Shown: positions 24,601 to 36,886 of the stretch, piece after piece
How the letters are laid out: every line of letters begins with the position of its first letter
Position numbering within the stretch: position 1 is the first letter of the stretch
NCBI RefSeq assembly: GCF_021130785.1
Contig: NC_060207.1
Span: 106,180,001-106,244,000 of the forward strand
Origin: Homalodisca vitripennis
Lineage: Eukaryota; Arthropoda; Insecta; Hemiptera; Cicadellidae
Length of the DNA stretch: 64,000 nucleotides
Reading direction: 5' to 3'
The notes under the pieces: model-generated
What the model was told of the DNA's origin: nothing
Database searches by the model: none
Seen by the model: only the letters and a program-made list of their open reading frames with translations
Position numbers and translations under genes: made by a program

Positions 24601-26340
24601 CTTGCAAGTTTTTTGTGACCTCTTATTGGTACTGTACTAGTTTTTTAAACGTTACAAAAATAGGCAGCATCTGATTCTGTAAGTGTAGGATGTGTATCTT
24701 ATAGTAAAAACGTGTGTGCCCTAAGCAAAATGTAGCTATGCAAACTATTTAAGTGCACCTGGTGATCGACCACAGCTTCAGCTATTCCAAGCAAAAACAT
24801 ACCTTCAGCTCCATATAACTACGAGATAGCTAGTTGCTACGAGTAGATAGAATTTCAATGTAGTCTTTGAATTGGCTTTAATGTTTTTTTTCTGTACAAT
24901 TCAGACAAATGATAATGTAGACTGCACCACTCTCCAATGCCACCACATCTTGTATTCGCCTTAAGCATGCAACAATTAAGACGTTATTAGAAGCAGTACT
25001 GATAAAATTTTTCTAAGTAATTAATTCTCAAAAGGTTTCAATATCTAGAGTAAACTTTTTGATATAAACAGTTTCATAACAGAGGGACATGGAAGGGATG
25101 AAGAAAGGGAAGGGTCGGTATGAATACAGGTCGGGATCCTATTCTACTTCTTCGCCTGATTATGTGTTAATGCATGTGGGTAACCCTCAGGTACATGGTA
25201 ACTAACAGAATCGGTCGGAAATTATAATTAAAGTATTTCAACCATCAGTTCAACGACCTTACCAAAAAATCCATCAAATCAGCTATTTTTACTAATAACC
25301 ACACCTTAAACCAAATACTTAAGATTTGGTATCTTAATATTTAAGATTTGGTCACGAATTTTACGAATTTCTCTCTGCCGAAGAAATTCGTGAATTCGAA
25401 GTTCATTGTTTTTATTTTTACAAATTCGTGACTTATCAAGATTTAAAAACTTAATATAAATGTTTTAAAACCACCACAAATGCAATGACACTTAATAATA
25501 TAATTACAAATGGATTGATACATATTATGTTAAATCAATCTATTACTGTAAAGACTTAAATAATTTCAGTTATAATTTTCCTCGTATACCAGAAACTAAT
25601 CTATCTTATTTAGTTATAGGCTAAATTCTACTAGTTCCCGAAGTAACTTAACTAACTCTAATATCAAATTCTGAATCCTGAAGGTTTAAGAAATACAACT
25701 CTTTATGAACTTTAAAACCAAACCCCCTAATTTTGACACAAGTTCGTATTATTAACCGTTAGTAAGAGTCGTTAGTTAATCTTTCTTTGAACAAGTGAAC
25801 AGAGAGTTCAAGAAATAACAACGAAAGCTCCTTTGAATGAATCCTTATCAGTTAAAATTTCGTGCCTTTTCTCAAAAGTGTATCATTTAGAAAACTTTGT
25901 CTCATTTGATTAGGTACTCTAAGTTGGTGATGTCTACCGCTGCGTTTGTATGACTGCCCAAGAAGATGTCTCCACGGGTCTTTCCACGATTTTAAGGGCT
26001 GTAGTGCTACTCGTGATCCCTTTCTGTTTGGACCTTCTCTGATATAATGTTAGACTTGAATAAGTCATCCTTGGTCGTTACTTAAGTATTTCGTTTGTGG
26101 ATAGATCAAAAAGATGGTTTTATTCGCGAAATTCTCTTCCTTATTACGCCAGAGAACATCGAGTATCTGGGAGAGGAGTGGTGGACCACAACGATTAAGA
26201 ATTCAAAGTTTTGGATTTAAATAGGGAAAAATTACGTTCCTAGCCAATAGGGCAGAACTCTGCTATCGTGTTTGGTTGGCCTTAAATTGAATACCTCGAC
26301 GTCTATAAACTATGTTCAAGCAAAATAACGCACCAAAAGA
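21620..26340. other. AT-rich intron sequence
   Basis: No gene or motif recognised. (TTAA)n at about 22830-22850. A small GC-richer patch at 25920-26060 has no assignable frame. Confidence 0.45.
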
Positions 26341-26344
26341 GGAA

Positions 26345-26480
26345 TACAATCCATTTTGACGGTCAGTGCCGGAAGATTTCTTACGTGTCTGTGCTACTTA
26401 ACACGTTGCAATATAACTCGTGGTGGTCACATACATTTCTATGACGGTGTGACGTCACGGTGACCGGTGTCACCCCATTA
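26345..26480. repeat. Palindrome-rich patch, probable transposon relic
   Basis: Dense in TGACG/CGTCA words. GTGACGTCAC at 26449-26458 is a perfect palindrome with the CRE core, followed directly by GGTGACCGGTGTCACC (26459-26474), a 6-bp stem with a CGGT loop. The local wording (TTAACACGTTGCAA, GTGGTCACATACAT) suggests a dead DNA transposon, but I cannot assign a superfamily. Confidence 0.3.
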
Positions 26481-26484
26481 TGGC

Positions 26485-29400
26485 TGGACTGTGACGTAGG
26501 ACTATATTCTCGATACCGAGAACAGACGATGTAGACTCGTTATAAGTACAATATCTGACTGGAGAGAATAAAATCAGATAAGGAAAGAGAAATGTGTGAA
26601 TGGAGGAGTGAGGGAAAGAAGGGTATGATTGTGCAAGTAGACCATTCATTCGTTATACGGCTCAATATTCTACGGGTCATAGCAATTAGCAGAGAGTGAG
26701 AGGGGAGGGGAAGCAGTGTTGATTACACGTAAATAGTCGTACGAAAGGATGGTTACTACCGTATTGTCTTATGATACTTATGCCAATATTAAATTTACCA
26801 AAACCCAGCTAAAACCCTGGATTGCAGTAAAATGTGAGTTATATCTCCCGTAACGAGTGAAAAATCAACATCTAATCGTAAGCTGTATGTATCTGGTAAA
26901 ATAAGGTTTAAAAATTACCATCCTTTGAGTTAACTATTTTTATAATCAATATTAGATTTGAGTGTTCTAATACTTCTTCGTAGGCTTACATACGAATATT
27001 TATTTAAAATCTAGTGCATCGAAAGAGCATTCCAATTGTATTTGTTGTGGGTTTATATTATAATACATTAGTTCAATATTTTAAATTAAGTACATTTAAC
27101 AAAATATTATGCTTCCATAGATGGTTTTTATAAATGGTTGCCATGTTTTTGTTTCTAATATTTTATAACATCGTTATTTATATAACAACGTACAAGAAGT
27201 TCGACAATATAATAATGCGCTTCCAAATTACCAATTTCAATTCAACTATATCCTGCATTAAGCCTATTAGTTACATTGTAACTATAAATCCTTTAATTGG
27301 GTATTCATTGATTGTTCAGCACAAAAGTATACAGCTATTTGTGTCCCATTACCCGATAAATACTCTACAAGTAGTTTATTTTTTTCATTCATTTCACTGT
27401 AGTTGTAAATTAATGAAAATATCTTAGAGTCGTTTATTGAGTAGTCCTTGCATATTAATAAAAGTCGTATTGCCCACTCTTATTCATTTTTCTAAAACGA
27501 GTTTACCTTCTTATTACTAGTATAAACAACCTTTTACGACTACTGAGAGCTCTTTATTTGAATTTAATAGTAGTTATAATTATCTTTTTCCAATTTTATT
27601 TTCACTTAAGAATATGACTTCATAGCACCTTTAAGAAGATTGTATATTGTGATTTACTACAATAAATTCAGCTTTTATTATTTTAATGTGTGCATCAATA
27701 TAAAATCTATTTTGAATATTTCTTATAAATGTCTTTAATGTAATTTTGTAATCAAAATGCAATTGGGAAACAAATTATTAATGTTAAAATTTGTATGAAA
27801 ACTTCACTCATTGATATTTTGATTAAGACTTTTAAAGTTCCATTATTGCAGAATGTGATAAACAATGTTGCTTGAAGTAACCATAACAAATATGCTACTT
27901 AAAAGATACAATCGACAAACAGTGCCTATACGATGCAGTTGACATTTAGAATGTTTTTCTTTATTATTTTGATTTAAATTCTCAGATAACTGGCTTTAAA
28001 AAACAATCATTATTTGCCAAATGGTTTATACACATACTGTGACATTTAGTGAAATATATTTTAATTTCTTCAGATTAGTTCTGAATATAGTTCAATGAAG
28101 GAATGTAAATACTTTTAAATAACATTCGCATCTCAAATACTACGCAAACTAAATATTATGCTGTATTAATCAAATATATAGACTACGTAAAATAGGCTAG
28201 GTATTGTACATAAAACATAGTTTTTTTCTAGAATGGAGTTAACAATGCTGTAATTTTATAAAAGTGATTTTGGTGTCAACAAAAGACGATAATAAGCAAC
28301 TGTTATGCTTAATGGTAGCCACGTCAAAGATAATATTTTATTCTTCACCTAGGAAAGGTGGAAGTAAAGAGTGTTTTATTGGTTTATATTAACACATGTT
28401 CGGGCTTGAATAAGTTATAACTTATAGCTTGATTTATAATCTTTTAAATGTTGCATATATTTGGTGTATAAAGGAGAACGGTTCCACAGTTTAAAACGGC
28501 TTCAGATAGTATCCTCCAATGTTCTGCCATTACACTTGCATGTTTATTCTGCTGAGAGTCACAAAACCTACCAGAAGCGTAATATGCCGGTGGTATTGCT
28601 ATTGTGCTAAACCTCAGCCAGTAGATAGACGTTCACAATAATTTCTAATTAATATTATAGTACTATATTTCATGATCATAACTCTGAACATGCCGAACAC
28701 ATACAAAGCAGAAGTAGCCAACTAAAGAATGAAATCAAGCTTAGTTTACAGCATACAGCTCTATAATGCTATTATAGTAAAACAACGGGAATTCATAGTA
28801 AAAAGATTCGATCTTTCACTTTCCCAACCCATCTTCAAAAGATAACTTCCAAAGGAAATACTATTACTATTAAGTATTTTTCAAGTGTTTATTACTGATC
28901 AATTACAAACTGTAAGGTAAAGTAACATATCGACAGCTGAATTAATATAATAATAATGAACTTTATTTTATTCCAAAACACTTATAACAATTCCTTCCTC
29001 CCGAAATAAACTATTTCGTATACATTTGAAACTTACAATTTCATATGCATAGAAACTATAACTTTCATAATAGTTTTTATAAGATACTTATAGAATGGTT
29101 TATAAGAAGGAAATAGGTAGTCTTTGATTTACTAAGTTTGTACTCTTTGTTTTCAATGAAATTTAAAAAGTGAAAAGGGTGCAAGACCTGCAGCTAAGAA
29201 GCAACCTAAGGAGTGCAACTATAATGCACATTATAAATGAGTATGTTTTTGATAATATTCTGGAGTGATCAAAGAAAACAATGAAATATTCATTAAGCTC
29301 TTTTGTTTTCTAGCATTTTATATGGCTTCATTGCGAAAGATGTGTTAGTTTTGAACTTAAGCTTATCAGTATTAAATACAGAAATATCCTGTTATGTATT

Positions 29401-30930
29401 CAAATACAATAAAAATGTAAAATTTCATAAAATTTTCTTGAGCTCGATTCTTAAAATCAATTGCAAACGTACGAATCATCAGACGCGCAAAAATGAGACG
29501 TGTATATCCAATACTGCTGTTCAGAATGTACTTATATACCATTAAAACATTACCAAGCATGGCTTTGCACCGTTCGTTATTATAAGGACGAAAGAAAATA
29601 TATTATAAATTAAACATTAGATATTAACGTTCCATTTTTTGTCGTTTAAAAGTTGCTTTCAGATAAGAACACATTAATTAGAGCCAGTGAGTTGGATAAA
29701 CAAAGAAAATCGTTTGAAAACTTGCCGTTCTCTCAAGACACATTTCTATTTCCCATTTCATGGTCTTATAAATAAATATTGTATATTATTATTACTAAGA
29801 AAAGTTATAATAGTTGAGAAGTCTAGAAAGAAAGCAATAAATGCTGAAAGGAAATCCTTCACACAGCCTAAACTTTAGTAACAGAGAAAGGGAGTGGCAG
29901 TATTTATTATTTATGGGCGGATAAATGAAGGAAGTTGTGACTAAATATTTCACTCTCGGATCTTGCATTATGCATTTCTCTTCAGCAATATTGACCGCTT
30001 TTTTAATGCCTCTTATTTTCTTCTTTTAAATGTCATAACTTGTATAAAGTATCCGTTTTTAAGTAGTACATTAAAATGTCATTTTGTGAGACATGAATGA
30101 CTTTTTATTCTGTTTTAAGACATTAAAATTGGTTTTTTGTTGGATTATTTTGCAATTTCTTAATTACAACTGTTTTATATATCTTCCTCAAAGCGAAATA
30201 ATTGAAAAGTATTTTAATTATTACTGGAGGATGTGTTAGCAGTTCAGGTAGTGTATTTGCGATCTTGTAATCAAGCCCACGAAACAATATAAGGATATGT
30301 AACGAAACATTATATTATGTACTCTTATATGAGGTATGACTTTAGGGGAACATGTAATACTTTAATTAGTATTATATTAAACTTTATGTAAATATATAAT
30401 TTTCTCATATCATATTTAATTTAAAACATAACATTATTTATGCCATAATTCATATACTTACTAAAAGATCCATACTTTTCCTTGAGCTTTGTTACAAAAC
30501 TGTCCAAAATAATGACGAGAAATTACTTTTTTGTACATTTATACTGTCGTCAGGGTAGTTATCTTAAAAAGCTTTGGCTGTAAAGTTAAATATAATTTAC
30601 TGAACGAAAATTCGTTCCAAATTAAATTATGTTAAATGATAAGAAACTGTAGATATGACTTACACGTTATTATATTTGTGAAAGATATGCGATAAGTCAC
30701 AGGCTATTCAGAAGGTGGTCTTAGGGGTTTTGATATTATCATCAGGCGAAACATACACAAATTCCATAATGATAATAAAATATAGGTATTACACAGCATC
30801 AAAATATTTAAACAAAATTCTATACATAGAGTGAAACAAAACATGTACATGAGTATTTTAATTAGAATATAAATATAAATATAAATGTATTAACTTTTTC
30901 TTAAATTTGCCACTCTTTATTCAGGATGAG
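26485..30930. other. AT-rich intron sequence
   Basis: No gene, RNA or repeat that I can support. Open frames at 27134 and 29303 have AT-driven composition. A purine-rich stretch lies near 26570-26720. Confidence 0.45.
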
Positions 30931-30934
30931 CAGT

Positions 30935-31776
30935 ACAATGGTCGTAACTGCTCGCCCTTGGTATGTGGCAAAGCTCAGTCGATAACCGGTGTAGTAACGT
31001 ACAAGGATGTGTGTGGTCTTTTGTTTTCAATATCGTTTGTGTGATATCTGCAATACCTAGTTACAATAGTCGTAACTGCTCGCCCTTGGTATGTGGCAAA
31101 GCTCAGTCGATAACCGGTGTAGTAACGTACAAGGATGTGTGTGGTCTTTTGTTTTCAATATCGTTTGTATGATATCTGCAATACCTAGTTACAATAGTCG
31201 TAACTGCTCGCCCTTGGTATGTGGCAAAGCTCAGTCGATAACCGGTGTAGTAACGTACAAGGATGTGTGTGGTCTTTTGTTTTCAATATCGTTTGTGTGA
31301 TATCTGCAATACCTAGTTACAATAGTCGTAACTGCTCGCCCTTGGTATGTGGCAAAGCTCAGTCGATAACCGGTGTAGTAACGTACAAGGATGTGTGTGG
31401 TCTTTTGTTTTCAATATCGTTTGTGTGATATCTGCAATACCTAGTTACAATAGTCGTAACTGCTCGCCCTTGGTATGTGGCAAAGCTCAGTCGATAACCG
31501 GTGTAGTAACGTACAAGGATGTGTGTTCTGATATCGTACAATAGTCGTAACTGCTGTGTGTGGCAAAGCTCTTTGTAGTAACGTACAAGGATGTGTGTGG
31601 TCTTTTGTTTTCAATATCGTTTGTGTGATATCTGCAATACCTAGTTACAATAGTCGTAACTGCTCGCCCTTGGTATGTGGCAAAGCTCAGTCGATAACCG
31701 GTGTAGTAACGTACAAGGATGTGTGTGGTCTTTTGTTTTCAATATCGTTTGTGTGATATCTGCAATACCTAGTTAC
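30935..31776 (+). repeat. 128-bp tandem repeat array (about 6.5 copies)
   Basis: A 128-bp unit beginning ACAATAGTCGTAACTGCTCG repeats head to tail from 30935, with copies starting at 31063, 31191, 31319 and 31447. The first four copies are identical apart from single bases (for example GTTTGTATGATATC against GTTTGTGTGATATC). The fifth is cut at about 31527, a shortened copy with two internal gaps spans about 31528-31650, and a last copy runs to 31776. Every frame across a unit junction stays open for 65-69 codons, which produces spurious repeated peptides. No coding role is likely. The homogeneity points to recent expansion or gene conversion. Confidence 0.95.
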
Positions 31777-31779
31777 TTT

Positions 31780-32530
31780 TTTTAATAAATCAAAAGACTT
31801 GATACTCCTGGTTGTAGTTAGATTTTTATCCAGGAATTAGAGATATTGCTCCCTATTGAAAAAGAAGAATTTGAATGAAATCCAAATATTTTATGGCAAC
31901 AAATTTTACAGCACTCCAAAAGCAATAAATATCCCTTTTTGGACGTTGAAACGTATACGATGCCCAAAAGTCATGTTAGCATGTTAATGTAACCATTGAC
32001 AAATTTTACAACTCCAAAATCTTTTTGATTTTAGTATTTCATTCTTCACGTTGTGAAATTATAGTTTTTAAATTAGTAAAAGTTTATAATATATGATTTT
32101 CAGACCACAATAATTACATGATATGATTTACTTAAACCTTTACTTCGTATGCATCCATTTAGATTCATCTCCTGACTGTGACTAGTCGCAATAATATCAC
32201 ATCGTATTGAGTTTAAAAGTGCCTATACAAGTTCTGAAGTTTATTTTAGAAACAGTCACCGTTAAAATTCTGAGAAAATTTCTGATAATTTAGTTACAAT
32301 TAGAATTTTTCCAAAATTTATATTTCCTTAACGTTTTATCATAAGTGTATTTAGTTAAAACATATATGATTTACCTGATACCCAAACTAAATTTTCAGAA
32401 GAATATACAAGCAACTCTCTAACTTTTAAGAGTTTAAATTTTTCCCATTAAAATAGAAAATAACTAATACAAGAAAATGGTATTTTGAGGGCCTTTTTTA
32501 AAGTTTATTGAGAATGGCTGTTAAGTCTTT
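31780..32530. other. AT-rich intron sequence
   Basis: No feature supported. Confidence 0.45.
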
Positions 32531-32531
32531 A

Positions 32532-32756
32532 TCAAGAAATGTATCCTGTAACTCCGAGACCTCTCTCCAATGTATTTTCCCTTTCCTCTAATGAAATCCT
32601 ATCTGGATTTTCCCCATCTAGTTGACAAACACTGGGATGACAAAATTCAAACAGTGGTACGTGCAACTGTACAGAGTTAATATCCTTTCTTAGCCATAGT
32701 TCCTCTCCAGTTCTCCTTGAATGATTGTGAACCAGTTGTAAAGCAAATTTAAATTC
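32532..32756 (-). other. Antisense open segment of 74 codons, unidentified
   Basis: Minus strand, no ATG start, ending at TGA (32532-32534). Composition is protein-like and not AT-driven: QLVHNHSRRTGEELWLRKDI, then VPLFEFCHPSVCQLDGENPD and ISLEERENTLERGLGVTGYI. It could be an exon of a nested antisense gene, a processed pseudogene fragment or a transposon protein. I cannot name it. The less AT-rich context extends to about 33050. Confidence 0.35.
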
Positions 32757-32759
32757 TTA

Positions 32760-34745
32760 TTTGAGTGAGGATGCCCAGTAGCCTCGGGTCCTGGTTTTGG
32801 AGACATTGGTACTGAGGGCCCATACTCTGGAAGTCGGTCCTATGAGCAGCTTGACGGTATGAGAAGGATTTCATACCATAAAAAGTATTATTTTTATCAG
32901 CAATAGTTGTTTTACAAGCACGGTTGGCATGCCCTGAATGGATAGGACATCATCCATGGATAGTCCGTTAACTCGCTATCTCACCTACCCAGTGGCTTAC
33001 ATTGGATATTGGTTTATTGGGTTGTACTATGCCTTCCAACATTTGACATCTCTATCGCCATTCATTGCTCAATAATGGCTATGACTAAGGTTTAAACTTT
33101 TTGCACGTATTTAAAATCGTATACTTAACAATGTTTTCATTTAACTACATAATTGTATTACAGCATGACATTATTTTTATCACGAACTATTTACTTTTTT
33201 ACATTTTTGTTGAAGATGTGAAGTTCATCAGTGTAAAACTTATTTATTGCCAATTTTATTTAGAATAAAATAGGCTACTTAGGCATCCGTTAATGGTTTA
33301 AACATTGTCCTTTTTATATATAAATTCAACGACAGTTTGTTTTATGTCGTTGCGAGGAAACTAAAAATAGAACAACACGATGATTTATGTTCGAATTCGA
33401 TAAGTGACGTGGAGCAACAAGTGAAGATATCACATTAGCGGTGGCATAGGAGGTGAGCTCCGGGAACAGGAACGTTGCAAACAGAATCGATAGTACCGAA
33501 TAGACCCGGAGACTGCCGATCACGCCCGAAGTTCGCGACACCTGTTGAGCGAGCAACAAGTTGTCCCACCCACCTCCATAACTACTTGTCCAACTTGTTT
33601 GTTGGTTTTATTTGTGCCCATGTTTATCAGAATTTTTATTTCGCCAAAGTTGAATCGCCGGAAGCTTTCTAGGGCTAAAAAGCAAAGAAAAATGTATAGG
33701 GGATAAAACGATATGAGAAAAATTATAATTAATTATTGGGTTAGGTCAGAATGGATTGTTGTTATTCCGTAAATGTATATAAAACTATGCTGGTTTGTCA
33801 AGTAAAATTCTAATCAGATCGTATCCTCAAAACGTTTTTCTCATTTGTTTCATGCTCTCTTTAAAGTTTTTGAGAAAATCCGAAAATAAATTAATTAAGA
33901 AAAACAGTAAAATATTCGCGTAGTTTATTTGCGTATCTGTACGGTTTTCTAATCCCCATTACTGCTCATCCTAATTAGTCTCTTCCAAATCTCCAGTTCC
34001 ACGTCCTTCTGTTCTCTCTCCACCTTGATGGTACGGTTTTTTTTACACACGTTAAAACGCCTAATATCATATTTATTAAAACAATTACGTCTCTAATATA
34101 CGTTTATACCTAAATATAACATTAGACTAAATTATATGATGACAAGACAATGTTTATTCAAGCTATTTCATTCATTAGAAAAACGGTAACCTTTTGAAAC
34201 GTGGTCTTGCGCATTTCTGTGGCAAAAGAAGGTCACAATGATTATAAGTATATTACAAAAATCATTAAATATTTTATTTTAAATAAACAAAAATAATAAT
34301 AAAAATACCCAAAATTTGAATGTAATTTATACAAATAAGGTCATTGATAGTATTAACGTGGATTACAACTCTAAACACGTTATTTAGCGCGGTAACGCTA
34401 TCCACAAATACAAGATCTATCCCCACTATAGAAACCATCTAACGTTATTTATAATAGTATAAGGAAGTTCATAACATCTAAAAACGTATAATTTGGGTTT
34501 ATAAACATTGTAGTAATTTTCGTATACATGTTTTGTTAATTGTGTACATAACATAGTTGGTGGGTATCTTATTACCCTAATGTGAGTAGTTTATTAAACG
34601 TTTCTGCTTCATTTTATACGAAGAAGGCGCACAGTGTCCATCTTTTCCAGCAGAAATAGCCGTATCATAATATAAGGCGAATAAAAGTTGTTGTCACTAT
34701 GCGCAATCATTCAGTGGCTCAGCGTTAGCGTAGCCTACTACTCGA
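32760..34745. other. Intron sequence with a CpG-rich patch
   Basis: 33400-33620 is GC-richer and open on both strands (65 codons from 33475 on the + strand, ESIVPNRPGDCRSRPKFATP). No domain is recognised; the rest is AT-rich. Confidence 0.35.
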
Positions 34746-34749
34746 TGGG

Positions 34750-34990
34750 CTGGAGAGATTTAGTTTTTGTATGTCTGTCTGCTGTCCACACAGTATCTCG
34801 AGTAAGAACTGGCCATAGACTGGAAATTTTACATAACGCTTTATTTATATATAAGCAACATTGATGTCAGTGATGGTGCATGTCACTCCAGGGGTTTGGA
34901 TGAGCGTAACAAGCGAAACATTGGTCTTGGGGTCACCGTGGCGCCTGTTACGTGACACGTTGTGTGGTGTAGCCTACTACTTTTTAGTTA
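34750..34990 (+). repeat. CGATATCTCGA dispersed repeat, copy 3
   Basis: Has GTCTGTCTGCTGTCCACACA, GTATCTCGAG, GACTGGAAATT, GATGGTGCATGTCAC, and the 3' block CCTGTTACGTGACACGTTGT. This is one of the longest copies and shows the order of the shared blocks. Confidence 0.6.
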
Positions 34991-35639
34991 TTCATTAGCA
35001 ATTAAAATAAAACTCAATATACCACTTGCTAAACAGTTAGCTGTTATCTGCTTGAGTAAGTAGTTTATACATAATAGATACGTATGGTCCAGTTAATACT
35101 ATAGGTAGCCTACCTACCTGATCTATTTCTCTACTTACTCACCTTATTCCATACTCCGTGTTCAACTAAGAAAAGAGGGGGTAACATTAAAACTTTTGAG
35201 TGTACGGTGAAAATACTATTTAACTCGAATATAATTTTCTCCGGATATATTTTAAATGATATACAGCCACAGCAATCACAAATTGCAAAATGAAGTACAA
35301 TAGCTGAAAATGAAAACATTTGTCTATTTAATGTCAATTGTAATCAATAAATAAAAAAAATTCATCGCCAGATGCTATGATTTGTTCGTTTTCAGTTGAA
35401 ATAGTATGGCTTACAGTGGAATAGTTTAAGACATGAAATTTTATTAATATAAGAACTGCGTATTTGAAACACTCAAATTATGTCCAGAATTATCAAAGAA
35501 AATATGCGTGGTAAAATGAAAAATCATTAACTATTAATCATAATCGCTCAGACTAAACTTTGTAATAGCCTGCAGGTTATGATCACCCCTTTTGGTTTTT
35601 AAAAGCTTACCTCAATTATATAAGATAGGGGTACGCCAC

Positions 35640-35770
35640 AGTGTCGGGTCACAGGTTTCCCTTCACGAAGGTTGCATCCAAAATTTCAGTCCAAGGCTCA
35701 TTTCATTCTTAAGATGTCCTGTGGACAGACAGACAGTCGTACAGAAACAAAATTTTGTAACCCCTTAGGA
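35640..35770 (-). repeat. CGATATCTCGA dispersed repeat, copy 4
   Basis: Read on the minus strand: GTCTGTCTGTCCACAGGACA, ACTGAAATTTTGG, then a CACTGTG end. Lies next to copy 5 in the same orientation. Confidence 0.55.
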
Positions 35771-35999
35771 GCCAACAGAGAAATTGTACCAAGCTATGAA
35801 CTTCAATGATGCTCAGCCAAAGGCCGGATGGACATGAATTCTCGTACAATTCACTCGACATAGAAATTAATTTTCATGCAAAAGTTGAAGTTGATTGTAA
35901 TCAGCTTGCGTACAAATTAATTTGTTTGGACATTTTCTCTTTGCCATCCTGTTTACCCAAAAGACCAATTAAAAAACATTCGCTAACGGTCAGGTGAAC

Positions 36000-36160
36000 C
36001 CAATAGGGTGACATGCACCATCATCGAACTCGATGTTGGCTGCATACAAATAAAGCTTCGTGCTAAATTTGAAGCTATAAGTCGGTTCGTTCTCTATACA
36101 TCGTGGAACAGACAGGCGGACAGAAATTAAACTTTTCCAGCCCCTCGAGTTTTATTCGCT
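36000..36160 (-). repeat. CGATATCTCGA dispersed repeat, copy 5
   Basis: Minus-strand reading begins GGCTGGAAAAG, then TTTCTGTCCGCCTGTCTG, and ends CATCGAGTTCGATGATGGTG and CATGTCACC. This matches the longest copy at 49845. Confidence 0.55.
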
Positions 36161-36164
36161 TCTC

Positions 36165-36840
36165 TAACGGTTAGCCAATAAAACTTTATACGTCTTTAAC
36201 AAACTGTACTGAGGCTTGTAATAAATTAAATAACCTGATCATGTAAAATCAACTCTCTAAGTTACAACTTGTCTGAATAACCTTATTCTACTCAATAATT
36301 CTAAATGTGAACTAAATAAACTGGAACTGTTCTTTGTCAGAAATAACTCTGAAATAAACGTTATCATCTGCGGTTATTAAAAAGCTTATACAACTCAGAA
36401 GTAATGAAGTGTTATTACTGAGCGAGAAGCAGATTGTGGATGCAGGGACTGTGCGGTTTCCGAGAATAGATCTAATATGACAGCTCCGGACGTGGGCGCA
36501 ACTCGTGGTGCACTCGGGAAGGTTATTTTAGAAACCGCCTGCCTACGTCAACGTTAAAACATTGCGCAATCAATTTGTTACACCTTAGCTCTCGTCTTGC
36601 GTCCATCAAATAAGAAAAATTTGTACTAAGTACATATTTGGTTGTTATTATGATTTTGTCAATAGGTTGTAACTCGAGTTTACTTTTATATTCAAATATA
36701 GAATAAATTGTATACAAAATGACGCAGCTCGATCTCTCCATCTCTCGTTCTGTAGAATTTGTATAAAACCATATTTAGAGTTAGAAATGAAATTAGGAAA
36801 TAATTTAAAATGTGTTGCTGGCAAAGAACATATAGAAATG
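36165..36840. other. Intron sequence before the retrotransposon
   Basis: A GC-richer patch at 36420-36545 has no assignable content. A poly-T run at 36847-36856 marks the probable 5' truncation point of the following LINE. Confidence 0.4.
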
Positions 36841-36886
36841 ATAAAATTTTTTTTTTAGTAAAAATCAATTTGGCTTCAGAGAAAAT

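Noticed and set aside
27134..27427. 97-codon hydrophobic frame resembling a membrane protein
   Set aside because: Phe/Ile/Tyr richness is what AT-rich random sequence gives; no homology recognised.
30963..31756. Repeated 65-69 codon frames (MWQSSVDNRCSN...) suggesting a repeat protein
   Set aside because: They come from one 128-bp unit that is not a multiple of three, read across unit borders; the frames overlap each other and stop in every second unit.
30935..31776. CRISPR-like array
   Set aside because: Units are contiguous and 128 bp long with no unique spacers, and the genome is eukaryotic.
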